Assembly: GCF_900215625.1 (NCBI RefSeq)
Contig: NZ_OBEK01000006.1
Span: forward strand, 62,001 to 126,000
From: Terribacillus aidingensis
Lineage (GTDB): Bacteria > Bacillota > Bacilli > Bacillales > Amphibacillaceae
Length of the DNA stretch: 64,000 nt
Direction of reading: 5' to 3'
A program made the translations under genes and the position numbers. Positions 42,587 through 51,729 of this stretch are shown here, piece by piece. The notes under the pieces were generated by a model. The model searched no databases. It was not told the origin of the DNA and saw nothing but the letters and a program-made list of their open reading frames with translations. How positions within the stretch are numbered: position 1 is the first letter of the stretch; each line of letters starts with the position of its first letter.

Positions 42587-43519
42587 TTAATCTCGCAGTG
42601 TGCGGCCTGTTAAGTGAAGAAAGACATCTTCTAAACTAGGCGTTTCTGTATGGAAATTAAGCAATTGGATTTGATGCTTTTCGGTAAGATGAACTAATTT
42701 ACTGATCAAGCTGGTGCCTTTTGCAGCGATAATCTTCAGCTGTAATTCCGTAACTTCTATCTTATAAACTCCTTCAATTGTTTTCACCTGCTCGACAAAG
42801 GCTTCATCCAGCTTGTTTACTTCCACCTTTATTTTATCCTCGGTCGATAAGATGCGCAGTAATTCCTCTTTTGTACCTGCCGCAATAACCTTGCCGTGGT
42901 CCATAATATATAATCGATCGCAGAGCTGCTCCACTTCTTCCATGTAATGACTTGTGTAAAGAACCGTTGTGCCCTCTTGTTGATTCAGTGCGCGCACCGC
43001 TTCCAAAATATGATTTCTCGATTGCGGATCGATACCGACTGTCGGTTCATCCAATATTAATATTTGCGGACGATGCAAAAGTGCCGATGCAATATTCAGC
43101 CTGCGTTTCATCCCGCCGGAATAGGTCCTCACTAAGTCCTTTTTACGATCATCCAGCCCGACAAACTCTAAAGCCTGCTGGATAGCTTTCGCTAGTTCCT
43201 TGCCTCTCAACTTATAGGTCGACCCAAAGAACTTTAAATTCTCATAAGCGGACAACTCTTGATACAACGCCAATTCCTGCGGCACTACACCTGAAACACG
43301 CCTAATCTCGCCTGGTTTATCAATCGCGTTCACACCGTTCATCGTGATTCTGCCGCTCGTCGGCTTAATCAACGTAGAAATCATTGAGATGGTTGTAGAT
43401 TTCCCAGCACCGTTTGGACCAAGTAATCCGACTGATTCTCCATCTGCCAAATACAAGTTAAGATCCTGAACGACTTTCTTGCCTTTAAAGGACTTGCTTA
43501 AGTTGATGGTTTCTAGCAT
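42587..43519 (-). CDS. lnrL: ABC transporter ATP-binding protein, LnrL-like
   Basis: In this 310-aa ATPase Walker A is GPNGAGKST, the signature YSGGMKRRLNIASALLHRP, Walker B ILILDEPTVGID, and the switch His in TSHYMEE. A C-terminal extension of about 90 aa follows, as in daunorubicin-type exporters. The frame is open to 43576, but the ATG at 43519 has AAAGGGGG upstream. It drives the two ABC-2 permeases that follow. A terminator-like hairpin separates it from the regulator genes. Confidence 0.9.
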   Translation of the reverse strand: MLETINLSKSFKGKKVVQDLNLYLADGESVGLLGPNGAGKSTTISMISTLIKPTSGRITMNGVNAIDKPGEIRRVSGVVPQELALYQELSAYENLKFFGSTYKLRGKELAKAIQQALEFVGLDDRKKDLVRTYSGGMKRRLNIASALLHRPQILILDEPTVGIDPQSRNHILEAVRALNQQEGTTVLYTSHYMEEVEQLCDRLYIMDHGKVIAAGTKEELLRILSTEDKIKVEVNKLDEAFVEQVKTIEGVYKIEVTELQLKIIAAKGTSLISKLVHLTEKHQIQLLNFHTETPSLEDVFLHLTGRTLRD

Positions 43520-43556
43520 GTTTTTGCCCCCTTTAATGTTGTTACTTGCATCATAA

Positions 43557-43590
43557 ATAAAAAAGACCACAGCCACTACTGACTATGGTC
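43557..43590 (-). terminator. Terminator-like hairpin between lnrK-like and lnrL-like genes
   Basis: On the minus strand GACCA and AGTCA pair with TGGCT and TGGTC (some G-T pairs), followed by six T residues. It lies inside the presumed operon, between the two-component genes and the transporter genes. Confidence 0.75.
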
Positions 43591-43626
43591 ACTCTGCAAC
43601 TGGTCACTTGTTACTTTCGTCACTTT

Positions 43627-44262
43627 TTATACAAGGCGGTGGCGAATTGCGTAAATAGCTAGCTGCGTCCGATCCCTTAACTCCAATTTATCCAGCACGT
43701 GACTCGTCTGATTTTTAACGGTCCCAATTGATAAACCTAATCGCTCGGCAACTTCCTTATTATTCAGCCCCTCACCGATGCACTTCAATATTGCTCTTTC
43801 TCTAGGGGTCAACGTCGCGTCAATTTGCCGTTCTTGTTGGTTTTGCAGCAGTATCGGCATCACCTTCGAAGCAACTTGATCTTGTAAGGATAAGCCGCCG
43901 CTTAATGCGCTTTTAATCGAGCGAATAAGAGATGCCGTATCGCCATTTTTCAGCATATAACCGCTGACTCCCAGCTTCAAGGCGTTCAACACATACTCAT
44001 TATCATCAAAGGTTGTCAGCATAAGAATCTTTATATGAGGAAAGCGTGAGCGGAGAATTTTCGCTGCTTCAATGCCATCCATCACAGGCATACGAATATC
44101 CAAGATGGCCACATCGAAAAGCTGTCTTTCACATAACTTAACCGCTTCTTTCCCGTTATCCGCTTCCCCGGTCACGCTAATCTCTTCGTCCGTTTCGATC
44201 ATCATCTTTAAGCCCTGACGAACCATCACTTGATCTTCAGCCAGCAAAATTCTAATCATCAT
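43627..44262 (-). CDS. lnrK: NarL/LuxR-type response regulator, LnrK-like
   Basis: This 211-aa regulator has a receiver domain with the acidic pocket (LLAEDQ), phosphoacceptor Asp in VAILDIRMPVMDG, and Lys in GYMLKNGD. The C-terminal LuxR HTH reads LTPRERAILKCIGEGLNNKEVAERLGLSIGTVKN. It overlaps the histidine kinase gene by 11 nt, so the two are co-translated partners. It should activate the exporter genes lying just downstream. Confidence 0.9.
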   Translation of the reverse strand: MMIRILLAEDQVMVRQGLKMMIETDEEISVTGEADNGKEAVKLCERQLFDVAILDIRMPVMDGIEAAKILRSRFPHIKILMLTTFDDNEYVLNALKLGVSGYMLKNGDTASLIRSIKSALSGGLSLQDQVASKVMPILLQNQQERQIDATLTPRERAILKCIGEGLNNKEVAERLGLSIGTVKNQTSHVLDKLELRDRTQLAIYAIRHRLV

Positions 44263-45391
44263 AACCGCTCCAGTCTGCTAATCTTATCGTGCCTCGTACC
44301 AAAAAACGCTGAGCTTCATACGCAATCTCCAGCGAACCGCCGACCTTTTCTAAACGCTCCCGCATCGACTTTAACCCATAACCTTCTTGAAAATAGGGAT
44401 CATATGTCGCAGCGTTCATTACCTCAAAACGAAAGATACTTCCGCCAGGTGACTCAAAAATGACTTGCGCCTCTCTTGTAGAACTATGCTTCATAATATT
44501 CGTCAATGCCTCCTGCACAGCACGATAAATCGCAAAAGACTGCTCACCAGTCAAAGGAGCCGCAAACGCCCCATGCTTCACCGAAAACTGGATTTTCATA
44601 AAACTCTCAATCTCTAATTTCCGAATCAGCCGAATCACACCCTGCAGTCCGCTCCCTTCCCTTTGCTTAAAGGACCGCACCGCCTGCCGCGTCTCCTCCA
44701 AGCTTTGTTCAGCCAGCTCCTTCAGCTTTTCGACTGTCTCCTTGTCCTTCTCAGCCGCCGTTAAACGAAACGCTTCAAACTGAAACAGCAGCGCAGTCAG
44801 CTTATGCCCAACCGAATCATGAATCTCATGCCCAATCAGCATCCGCTCATCTTGTCTTGCTTTCTGCTCCTCGACAAGAAGCTGTCTCTTCATACGCCTG
44901 TATTCTTCAAGTAAGGCTTCGTTGCTTAATCGAGCTTCTTTCTCTTGGTAATGTATGACTTGGTGATAAAATAAGGCTGTCACTACTAAAAGGTAAAATA
45001 CTGCACACCAAATTATTTGCGGGACAGTGAGTGAGGATATCATTAGGGTTACTGCGGCACTTATAAGTTGCACACCAATAACTACTAAACTTTTAGTTCG
45101 AGAAAGGTAAAATACGGCTTCTGCTATTATTAAGGATTGTATGAGGATTGCATATGGACTTAAATCGTTATTTACAGAGTAAAAGATAGGTATTATGAGT
45201 AAAGCTTGTACGCAGAATAATAGTGTTTGAATCAGCGGGCTTTCTGTAAAGAGTGGCACAATGAATAAAAGAATAAAGAAAATACTTATTCCTAAAAGAT
45301 GCTCCACATTTATATCAGCTGCGAAGCTCTCATAAGCTAACGTCCAAACAATAGCATGTAAAGCAAGCCAAATATAATATGTATATTTCAT
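44252..45391 (-). CDS. lnrJ: Sensor histidine kinase (HisKA_3 type), LnrJ-like
   Basis: In this 379-aa kinase five to six TM segments occupy residues about 1-150, with almost no extracytoplasmic loop, so the signal is probably sensed within the membrane. A coiled linker follows, then the HisKA_3 dimerisation helix with the phosphoacceptor His in IGHEIHDSVGHKL, and an HATPase domain ending in GYGLKSMRERLEKVGGSLEI. The intramembrane-sensing form suits lipid-active antibiotics such as linearmycin. The ATG at 45391 is preferred over a TTG three codons upstream; the ribosome-binding site is weak. Confidence 0.87.
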   Translation of the reverse strand: MKYTYYIWLALHAIVWTLAYESFAADINVEHLLGISIFFILLFIVPLFTESPLIQTLLFCVQALLIIPIFYSVNNDLSPYAILIQSLIIAEAVFYLSRTKSLVVIGVQLISAAVTLMISSLTVPQIIWCAVFYLLVVTALFYHQVIHYQEKEARLSNEALLEEYRRMKRQLLVEEQKARQDERMLIGHEIHDSVGHKLTALLFQFEAFRLTAAEKDKETVEKLKELAEQSLEETRQAVRSFKQREGSGLQGVIRLIRKLEIESFMKIQFSVKHGAFAAPLTGEQSFAIYRAVQEALTNIMKHSSTREAQVIFESPGGSIFRFEVMNAATYDPYFQEGYGLKSMRERLEKVGGSLEIAYEAQRFLVRGTIRLADWSGYDD

Positions 45392-45489
45392 ATATACCAA
45401 CTCTCTCTGTTCTTTATAGACGTATATTTCAAAAGTTTTTATAATTGTGTTATTGTTTAAAGAAACGTTATTTTAAGGATGATTTTTAG

Positions 45490-45660
45490 TTGAAACATTC
45501 TCTGATTGGGGCAATTGCCTTTATGATAGCCTATACTCTAGGTACGTATTTAATTACTAAGGAATTTACCTACATAGGAATTATTGCAGGCCTGGCTTAT
45601 TTCACAATGTCCCTATTCACGATGAAAATTATTTCAGACAAAGAAAGCAGGACAAAGTAG
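45490..45660 (+). CDS. Small two-TM membrane protein, divergent from lnrJ-like gene
   Basis: A 56-codon frame starts at TTG after AAGGATGA and encodes MKHSLIGAIAFMIAYTLGTY, then a second hydrophobic stretch (IGIIAGLAYFTMSLFTM) and a charged tail KIISDKESRTK. The two TM segments and clean frame support a real small protein. I do not recognise a family. It diverges from the sensor kinase with about 100 nt between starts. Confidence 0.5.
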   Translation: MKHSLIGAIAFMIAYTLGTYLITKEFTYIGIIAGLAYFTMSLFTMKIISDKESRTK

Positions 45661-46042
45661 TTCGTACAAAAAAAGAATCCTCCCGGAATATCCCTAATAC
45701 AAGTAGTATAACAGTGTCTTACATCTGGTATAAAAAAAAACCATTTCATATGAAACGGCTGTATTCATTGTTAGACAATATTGCTTCGAATAATAATGCT
45801 TTATGTATTAAACAACTTACCCTCCTTAACCCATATAAAGTACCGTAAAAAGGAATTTATTTGGGAGCAACACAATTTCCGTGAACAACATGAGCTTGAT
45901 AGGTCTATATATTGGCTCATCTCTTAATCAATCTTCTTCTGAAATATTTACACTTTTTAGATTTTATATTTCCATACCATTATGTTTTTAACTCTTGTCC
46001 TTTTAGTAATTCTTCATATTGCCCCCAAACAGCAGGTGCCAA
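45661..46042. other. AT-rich gap without a supported gene
   Basis: No frame with a start and ribosome-binding site is seen. Immediately after the broken acetyltransferase stop, the same minus-strand frame continues for 20 codons (about 45982-46042) ending GQELKT and looks protein-like, perhaps a remnant. Elsewhere there are only A/T runs. Confidence 0.3.
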
Positions 46043-46569
46043 TTAAATATTTCTTATTATCTTAGCAGGACTCCCTGCAACTATTGTATTTGCCGGCACA
46101 TCTTTTGTAACCACAGAACCAGCAGCAACTACCGAATTATCTCCAACTTTAACACCCGCCAAAATGACACAACTACCACCGATCCATACATCATTACCTA
46201 TTGTGATAGGAATTGCATAGCCACTTTTATTTCGTTCTTTAGGATGAATGTTATGCCCAGCTGTATAAAGCGCTACATTAGGACCTAACATACAATTGTT
46301 ACCCACTCTAACCTCTGCCATGTCTAAAATTGTACAGTTATAGCCCGCATAAAAATTATCACCAACGTGAATGTTATATCCTAAGTCACAATGAAAGTTG
46401 TGTTCAATGCTAAGATTATCTCCTACACTACCAAACAACTCTCTGACTAAGCTATCTTTGGCAGCATAATCTGCTACATTGCTATTATTAAATTGCTCTT
46501 ATGGGCACGTACGTTTTTTAATCTCAAATCATCTGTTCCCCGCTCATAATAAATTTTATTATCATTCAT
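46043..46569 (-). pseudogene. Maltose/galactoside O-acetyltransferase-like gene with frameshift
   Basis: From the ATG at 46569 (AAGGAGG upstream) the frame reads MNDNKIYYERGTDDLRLKN and stops after 31 codons. One frame over, the family sequence resumes as EQFNNSNVADYAAKDSLVRE and runs through a left-handed beta-helix with hexapeptide repeats, the catalytic His in TAGHNIHP, and the ending AGSPAKIIRNI. A one-base deletion near 46499 (an AA where AAA is needed) accounts for the break. The C-terminal 131 codons alone could not form the whole enzyme. Sequencing error at a short A-run is the main alternative. Confidence 0.85.
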
Positions 46570-46687
46570 CACTAACTTCCTCCTTTTAATGTAGAATCTT
46601 TCAGTCAGTTTATTCGCTGATAATATGCTACCTTAATTAAAGGTATACAGAAACTCTTTACTGAAGCACTTGTTATTTTCCTCCTGT

Positions 46688-46727
46688 AAAAAAGAAACCC
46701 CATACGTTAAAAGTATGGGGTTTCTTT
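46688..46727. terminator. Bidirectional terminator after glmS
   Basis: AAAGAAACCCCATAC pairs perfectly with GTATGGGGTTTCTTT around a 7-nt loop. It lies between glmS and the broken acetyltransferase gene, both on the minus strand. Confidence 0.85.
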
Positions 46728-46805
46728 GGTGTATGATTTGTAAATACTGATATGAACATCAGTTAACTAACTTTATTGCCATCGAACAACTTTATCAGTC
46801 TTTTT

Positions 46806-48608
46806 TTATTCCACCGTAACACTCTTAGCCAAGTTACGTGGCTTATCAACATCAGCACCACGCTGAACTGCTGCGTAATAAGCAAGCAATTGCAATGGTA
46901 CGACACTTACTAGTGGTGACAATAGCTCATTTACAGCTGGGATAACGAAGGCGTCTTCGTCATGCTCGAGGCCTTTCATGCTGATGAGCAGGGTGTTGGC
47001 ACCGCGTGCGTTTACTTCTTGTACGTTACCACGGATAGAGTGGTTAACGGAGCTTTGTGTTGCGAGCGCGATGACTGGTGTGCCTTCTTCGATCAAGGCG
47101 ATTGTTCCGTGTTTTAGTTCTCCTCCAGCGAAGCCTTCTGCTTGGATGTAAGAGATTTCTTTTAGTTTTAGTGATCCTTCGACACAGACGAAGTAATCGA
47201 CGCCGCGGCCGATGAAGAATGCGTTTCGGGATTCACTTAGATAATTTTGTGCTAGTGTTTCGAATGTTTCTTTTTGGTCTGTCAGTACTTCCATTGCATT
47301 CGCTACAATTGCAAGCTCTTGCAGCGGGTTGAAATCAAGTTTGATTTCTTTGCCGTTTGCTGTGTCTACAGCAAGTAATAGCATAACAGCCATTTGTGCT
47401 GTATATGCTTTAGTAGAGGCTACCGCAATTTCCGGGCCTGCATAAAGCGGCAATGTGAAGTCTGCTTCACGAGAAAGGGTGGATCCTGGCACGTTTGTGA
47501 TTGTTAGTGCTGGGTGTCCGAGTTCTTTTACCTGTACCAATACGGCTCTGCTGTCGGCAGTTTCACCGGACTGAGATAGGAAGATAAATAATGGCTTCTC
47601 TGATAGAAGCGGCATATTGTAAGAGAATTCACTCGCGATATGCACTTCAACTGGAATCTTAGCCAAGTTTTCGATAAATTGTTTACCAACCAGACCGGCG
47701 TTGTAGCTCGTTCCAGCTGCAACAATATAGATACGGTCTGCATCTAGCATGGCATTACGGATAGCAGGGTCCATTTTGATTTCTTCTGCTTCATTTTGGT
47801 AGTGCTGAATGATCTTACGGATAACAAATGGCTGCTCATCCGTTTCTTTTAGCATGAAGTGATCGTATGTGCCTTTTTCTGTATCAGCAGCATCGATTTC
47901 CGTTTTGAACGTTTCGCGCTCTACTTTTGTACCATCAAGCAGCTGGATTTCCACGCTGTCACGGCGCACGATAACGATCTCTTTATCACGGATTTCTTTA
48001 TACGTATCTGTTTCGCGAAGTGTTGCCATTGCATCACTAGCTACGACGTTAAAGCCTTCACCGATACCAACTAGCAATGGGCTTTTGTTTTTCGCTACAT
48101 AGATTGTTTCATTATCTTCTGCATCAATCATTGCAAGCGCATAAGAACCAGTTAGCAAGCTAACGGCTTTACGGAATGCTTTCGCTGTATCCTGCAATTC
48201 GTCATGCATTTTTTCGATAAGCTGTACAACGATTTCTGTATCTGTATCACTTTTTAATGTTACGTCAGAAAGGTATTCTTTACGAATTTCAACATAGTTC
48301 TCGATTACGCCGTTATGCACGATAGTGAATCTGCCAGAAGCGCTTTGGTGGGGGTGCGCGTTATCTACGTTCGGTGCACCGTGTGTCGCCCAGCGTGTAT
48401 GGCCAATTCCCATCGTGGATGAAACGTTGTGATCAACTTTTTCACGCAATGCAGCAATACGGCCTTTTACTTTGAAAAGGTTCACGCCTTGCTCGTTCTC
48501 AATTGCGATACCTGCTGAATCGTATCCGCGATACTCCAGCTTCTCTAGTCCGTTAAGCAATACTTCCTTTGTATCATTCTGTCCGATATATCCTACTATT
48601 CCACACAT
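46806..48608 (-). CDS. glmS: Glutamine:fructose-6-phosphate aminotransferase
   Basis: GlmS makes glucosamine 6-phosphate, the first step to UDP-GlcNAc for cell wall. In this 600-aa protein the N-terminal glutaminase starts with MCGIVGYIG (Cys2 nucleophile) and has GHTRWATHG. Two SIS isomerase domains follow, including SQSGETADS, and the C-terminus ends NLAKSVTVE as in the family. Synthesis is controlled by the glmS ribozyme in its leader. It is separate from glmM by the ribozyme region and a long hairpin. Confidence 0.98.
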   Translation of the reverse strand: MCGIVGYIGQNDTKEVLLNGLEKLEYRGYDSAGIAIENEQGVNLFKVKGRIAALREKVDHNVSSTMGIGHTRWATHGAPNVDNAHPHQSASGRFTIVHNGVIENYVEIRKEYLSDVTLKSDTDTEIVVQLIEKMHDELQDTAKAFRKAVSLLTGSYALAMIDAEDNETIYVAKNKSPLLVGIGEGFNVVASDAMATLRETDTYKEIRDKEIVIVRRDSVEIQLLDGTKVERETFKTEIDAADTEKGTYDHFMLKETDEQPFVIRKIIQHYQNEAEEIKMDPAIRNAMLDADRIYIVAAGTSYNAGLVGKQFIENLAKIPVEVHIASEFSYNMPLLSEKPLFIFLSQSGETADSRAVLVQVKELGHPALTITNVPGSTLSREADFTLPLYAGPEIAVASTKAYTAQMAVMLLLAVDTANGKEIKLDFNPLQELAIVANAMEVLTDQKETFETLAQNYLSESRNAFFIGRGVDYFVCVEGSLKLKEISYIQAEGFAGGELKHGTIALIEEGTPVIALATQSSVNHSIRGNVQEVNARGANTLLISMKGLEHDEDAFVIPAVNELLSPLVSVVPLQLLAYYAAVQRGADVDKPRNLAKSVTVE

Positions 48609-48634
48609 GTCGTTGTTGTCCTCCTCAAGACTGG

Positions 48635-48688
48635 AAGGGGCAAACGAACGGCCTGCGCTCTAAAAGCTTGGGGCGTTGTTTGCCCCTT
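48635..48688 (-). repeat. Stable hairpin between glmS ribozyme and glmS start
   Basis: AAGGGGCAAAC pairs with GTTTGCCCCTT over 11 bp and extends by AACG/CGTT past one bulged base. The inner end of the stem lies 10 nt from the AGGAGG of glmS (48620-48625). No T-run follows, so it is not an intrinsic terminator. Confidence 0.75.
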
Positions 48689-48711
48689 TCTCGTATATCT
48701 ATTATTTTTCA

Positions 48712-48866
48712 CATCTTGTTCGGTCCTTATCCAGAAAGTCGCCTCTCTGCTTTCGGCTCTTGAACATAACGACTGAGATGTGTGCAATCGGGAGGCATCC
48801 GCCGAATACTTCGATAAACCTCCACCTCGTCAACTTACCCCACCGCTCGGGATAAGTCCTGGCGCT
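48712..48866 (-). ncRNA. glmS ribozyme/riboswitch
   Basis: On the minus strand the sequence reads A|GCGCCAGGACTTATCCCGAG, later TATCGAAGTATTCGGCGGATG, then CCTCCCGATTGC, matching the catalytic core of the glucosamine-6-phosphate-activated ribozyme. Self-cleavage is expected between 48866 (A) and 48865 (G). The P3-P4 region is retained to about 48712. Cleavage exposes a 5'-OH end that destabilises glmS mRNA when GlcN6P is plentiful. Confidence 0.97.
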
Positions 48867-48922
48867 TTATTTGTGCTGCTAACCTCTATCCTCTCTTTCC
48901 TGCTAGAATGACTAACTTCTCC

Positions 48923-48952
48923 ATTTTACATGAAGTAATTCCAGTTGGTCAA
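48923..48952 (-). promoter_or_regulatory. glmS promoter
   Basis: TTGACC (48947-48952) and TAAAAT (48923-48928) are 18 bp apart on the minus strand, about 50 nt before the ribozyme cleavage site. Confidence 0.75.
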
Positions 48953-48973
48953 TTCTTTCTTGTTACATAAATT

Positions 48974-49017
48974 AACATATGCGCAAAGGAGATGTTCCGT
49001 TCCTTTGCGCATATGTT
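48974..49017 (-). terminator. Long hairpin after glmM
   Basis: A perfect 17-bp stem (AACATATGCGCAAAGGA and its complement) begins 5 nt after the glmM stop codon. The U-tract on the minus strand is weak (AATTTATG). It probably ends the cdaA-cdaR-glmM transcript. Confidence 0.75.
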
Positions 49018-49021
49018 ATTT

Positions 49022-50371
49022 TTACTTCGTTCCTAATACTTGTTCGATAACAGCAACGACTCGATCTGCGTAACGCTCACAGTCATCTTTTGTCGGTGCT
49101 TCGACCATCACTCGCACAAGTGATTCTGTTCCAGACGGGCGTACAAGCACACGTCCTTGGTCGCCAAGCTCTTGTTCCACTTCCGCAATCGCGTCCAGAA
49201 TCTGCTGATTCACAAGGGCTTCCTGTTTATCTGTTACTGGAACATTCTTAAGAATTTGAGGGAAGATCTCTACTTCGCCAGCAAGCTCGGATAACTTTTT
49301 GCCAGTCTCTTTCATCACATTAACAAGCTGCAGCGCTGCAAGCATGCCGTCACCAGTCGTCATGTAATCTAAAAAGATGATATGTCCAGACTGCTCACCG
49401 CCGAGATTAAAGTTGCCGCGGCGCATCTCTTCCATTACATATCTGTCACCGACAGCCGTTTTGTTACTCTTGATGCCATGCTGATCCAATGCGCGGTAGA
49501 AACCAATATTACTCATTACAGTAGAAACCACTGTGTTATGACGCAAGCGTGCGTTGTCATTCAGGTATTTGGCACAGATGTACATAATCTTGTCCCCATC
49601 GACAATTTGACCTTTCTCATCAACAGCAATCAATCGGTCGCCGTCGCCATCAAATGCAAGGCCGACATCCGCCTCTTTTTCCAGAAGAAAGTCACGCAAT
49701 GTTTCTGGATGAGTTGAGCCAACATTTTTGTTAATATTCAGTCCATCAGGTGATGTACCGATTGTGGAGATATCTGCTTCCAGATCTGCAAACAAGTGTG
49801 TAGCGATGGAAGAAGTTGCTCCATGGGCACAGTCGATTGCAATATGAAGTCCTTCGAAATCATTATCTACTGTCTGTTTCAAATACTGGATATATTTCTG
49901 ACCGCCTTCAAAATAGTCATTAATTTGGCCAAGGTCAGCTCCTGATGGGCGAGGCAGTTCATCTGTCTCAGCATCAATCAGCTGCTCAATCTCATTCTCT
50001 TGTTCATCGGAAAGCTTGTAACCGTCTGGACCAAAGAATTTAATACCATTATCCTGAACTGGGTTATGAGAAGCAGAAATCATAATACCCGCAGCTGCTC
50101 CCATGTTCTTCGTTAGGTAGGCAACACCTGGTGTGGAGATGATACCAACTCGCATCACTTCCGCACCAATTGATAACAGGCCGGCAACTAGTGCGCCTTC
50201 TAACATTTCACCAGAGATACGTGTATCCCGTCCGATCATAACTTTCGGTCGATCCTCAGACGTTTTTGTCAGCACATAGCCGCCATATCTTCCTAATTTG
50301 AAAGCAAGCTCAGGGGTAAGCTCCTCGTTCGCAATCCCCCTGACACCATCTGTCCCAAAATATTTTCCCAT
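49022..50371 (-). CDS. glmM: Phosphoglucosamine mutase
   Basis: GlmM converts GlcN-6-P to GlcN-1-P. In this 449-aa protein the phosphoserine is in [13 protein letters not shown], the metal site is DGDGDR, the sugar-binding loop GGEQSGH, and the C-terminal phosphate-binding RPSGTE is present. It is third in cdaA-cdaR-glmM, an order conserved in Firmicutes; the CdaA and GlmM proteins interact in several species, linking c-di-AMP to wall synthesis. Confidence 0.98.
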   Translation of the reverse strand: MGKYFGTDGVRGIANEELTPELAFKLGRYGGYVLTKTSEDRPKVMIGRDTRISGEMLEGALVAGLLSIGAEVMRVGIISTPGVAYLTKNMGAAAGIMISASHNPVQDNGIKFFGPDGYKLSDEQENEIEQLIDAETDELPRPSGADLGQINDYFEGGQKYIQYLKQTVDNDFEGLHIAIDCAHGATSSIATHLFADLEADISTIGTSPDGLNINKNVGSTHPETLRDFLLEKEADVGLAFDGDGDRLIAVDEKGQIVDGDKIMYICAKYLNDNARLRHNTVVSTVMSNIGFYRALDQHGIKSNKTAVGDRYVMEEMRRGNFNLGGEQSGHIIFLDYMTTGDGMLAALQLVNVMKETGKKLSELAGEVEIFPQILKNVPVTDKQEALVNQQILDAIAEVEQELGDQGRVLVRPSGTESLVRVMVEAPTKDDCERYADRVVAVIEQVLGTK

Positions 50372-50400
50372 TTGTTACCTCTCCTTCACATGGCTCACAG

Positions 50401-51729
50401 TCACTCTGTTTGTGTCTGTGCTTGTGTATCTGTATTTGATGATTCTTCTTCTGTATTCGTTTCTTCCTCGGCAGTTGCTTCTTCAGCAGTCGATTCAGCA
50501 GCCTGCACAGTAATTGTCGCCTCATCTTGGCTTAACGAGAACGCTGTATTATCTGGGCCTGCCACATCAATCGGCACGGTCTGCTCGCCCTCTTCCAAGT
50601 CGGCTCCGTCTATGGTTGCCGTAATATCTTCAGCTGTAAGTCCTTCAATCACTTCTCTTGCGCCGCTTACGGTCACATTGATCTGTTCATTCTGCGGATC
50701 ACTAAATGAAACTTCCAAGTCTTCCGGCAAGCTCTCGATTGTTATAGGCACATCATCGATGGTCGTCTCACTTGTCTCTTCCAATTCGACAGCAACGGCT
50801 ACCTTCTCGTCGCTCACAGCGCGCACATCTTCCGGCAAGGAAAGCGTTGCATCCACTGTTTGGTTTTCTTTAATAGCAGACAAGTCTATTGCCTCTGTAC
50901 TAATAGAGTCAATACCATCCAATGCATCCTGCGGTCCATAGATGGTTACTTCATTCTTCTCCGGTGTCAAGGAAGCGACTGAGATATCTTCCGGTACTTT
51001 CCCTTTTGTTTTCACTTCTACCGGGACGGTCTTACTCGGATTACTCACCTGTACCGATACTTCTACTGTTTCTGGCTCTACATTCACACTTAGCTCGTTT
51101 CCTTGCGCATCATATACTTTAACAGGCGCTTGCTTGCTCGTAATATCACCATCGATACCTGTCAAATCTACATAAGCCCGTACACTGCTAATTTGATCAA
51201 TGATCTCCTGTGTACTTACGATTGAAACAGTCTGAGGTTCCACTGTAGAGCTATCTACTTGAAAACCTGCTGCCAACTGGTCTTCATTGGTATAGCCTAC
51301 GCTCACGTTAAATTGCTGTGAAGCTTTTTCTTCAATCGTTACTTCAATCGATGCTGGCTGCATATACACTTGCAGGTTGTCCGATACATTCTCGTACTGT
51401 AATTTCACCTCATGCGTTCCGGTATTCAAATCTGTCAGGTCAACATAAGCTTGATAGTTTTTTTGCTGAATAGCAGCGCGGACGTCACTCGCCGGACCGA
51501 CAAGCTGCATCGAGATATTCTCTGGTACGCCGCTCACAACATACTTTGAATCATCAATACGAATGCCAACAGGTGCACTGACCGTATTCGTTTCATCAGA
51601 GCTTGTGACCGGAACAGATCCTGCCCGATCGTTTACGTCGGCTTCCGCACTCACGTAGGCATAGAGAAGGACAGCAAACACAAGTGCTACAACACGCAAT
51701 GTCCATGGACTTTTTAGCCATTTATCCAT
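50401..51729 (-). CDS. cdaR: CdaA regulatory protein CdaR (YbbR-domain)
   Basis: In this 442-aa protein one N-terminal TM segment (about residues 10-28) is followed by four tandem YbbR domains outside the membrane and a low-complexity acidic Glu/Thr-rich tail ending TQAQTQTE. It regulates the diadenylate cyclase CdaA. The ATG at 51729 has GGAGGGG and overlaps the end of cdaA by 8 nt; the frame upstream lies inside cdaA. The tail of about 35 residues (EEATAEEETNTEEE-like) is longer than expected and probably disordered. Confidence 0.94.
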   Translation of the reverse strand: MDKWLKSPWTLRVVALVFAVLLYAYVSAEADVNDRAGSVPVTSSDETNTVSAPVGIRIDDSKYVVSGVPENISMQLVGPASDVRAAIQQKNYQAYVDLTDLNTGTHEVKLQYENVSDNLQVYMQPASIEVTIEEKASQQFNVSVGYTNEDQLAAGFQVDSSTVEPQTVSIVSTQEIIDQISSVRAYVDLTGIDGDITSKQAPVKVYDAQGNELSVNVEPETVEVSVQVSNPSKTVPVEVKTKGKVPEDISVASLTPEKNEVTIYGPQDALDGIDSISTEAIDLSAIKENQTVDATLSLPEDVRAVSDEKVAVAVELEETSETTIDDVPITIESLPEDLEVSFSDPQNEQINVTVSGAREVIEGLTAEDITATIDGADLEEGEQTVPIDVAGPDNTAFSLSQDEATITVQAAESTAEEATAEEETNTEEESSNTDTQAQTQTE

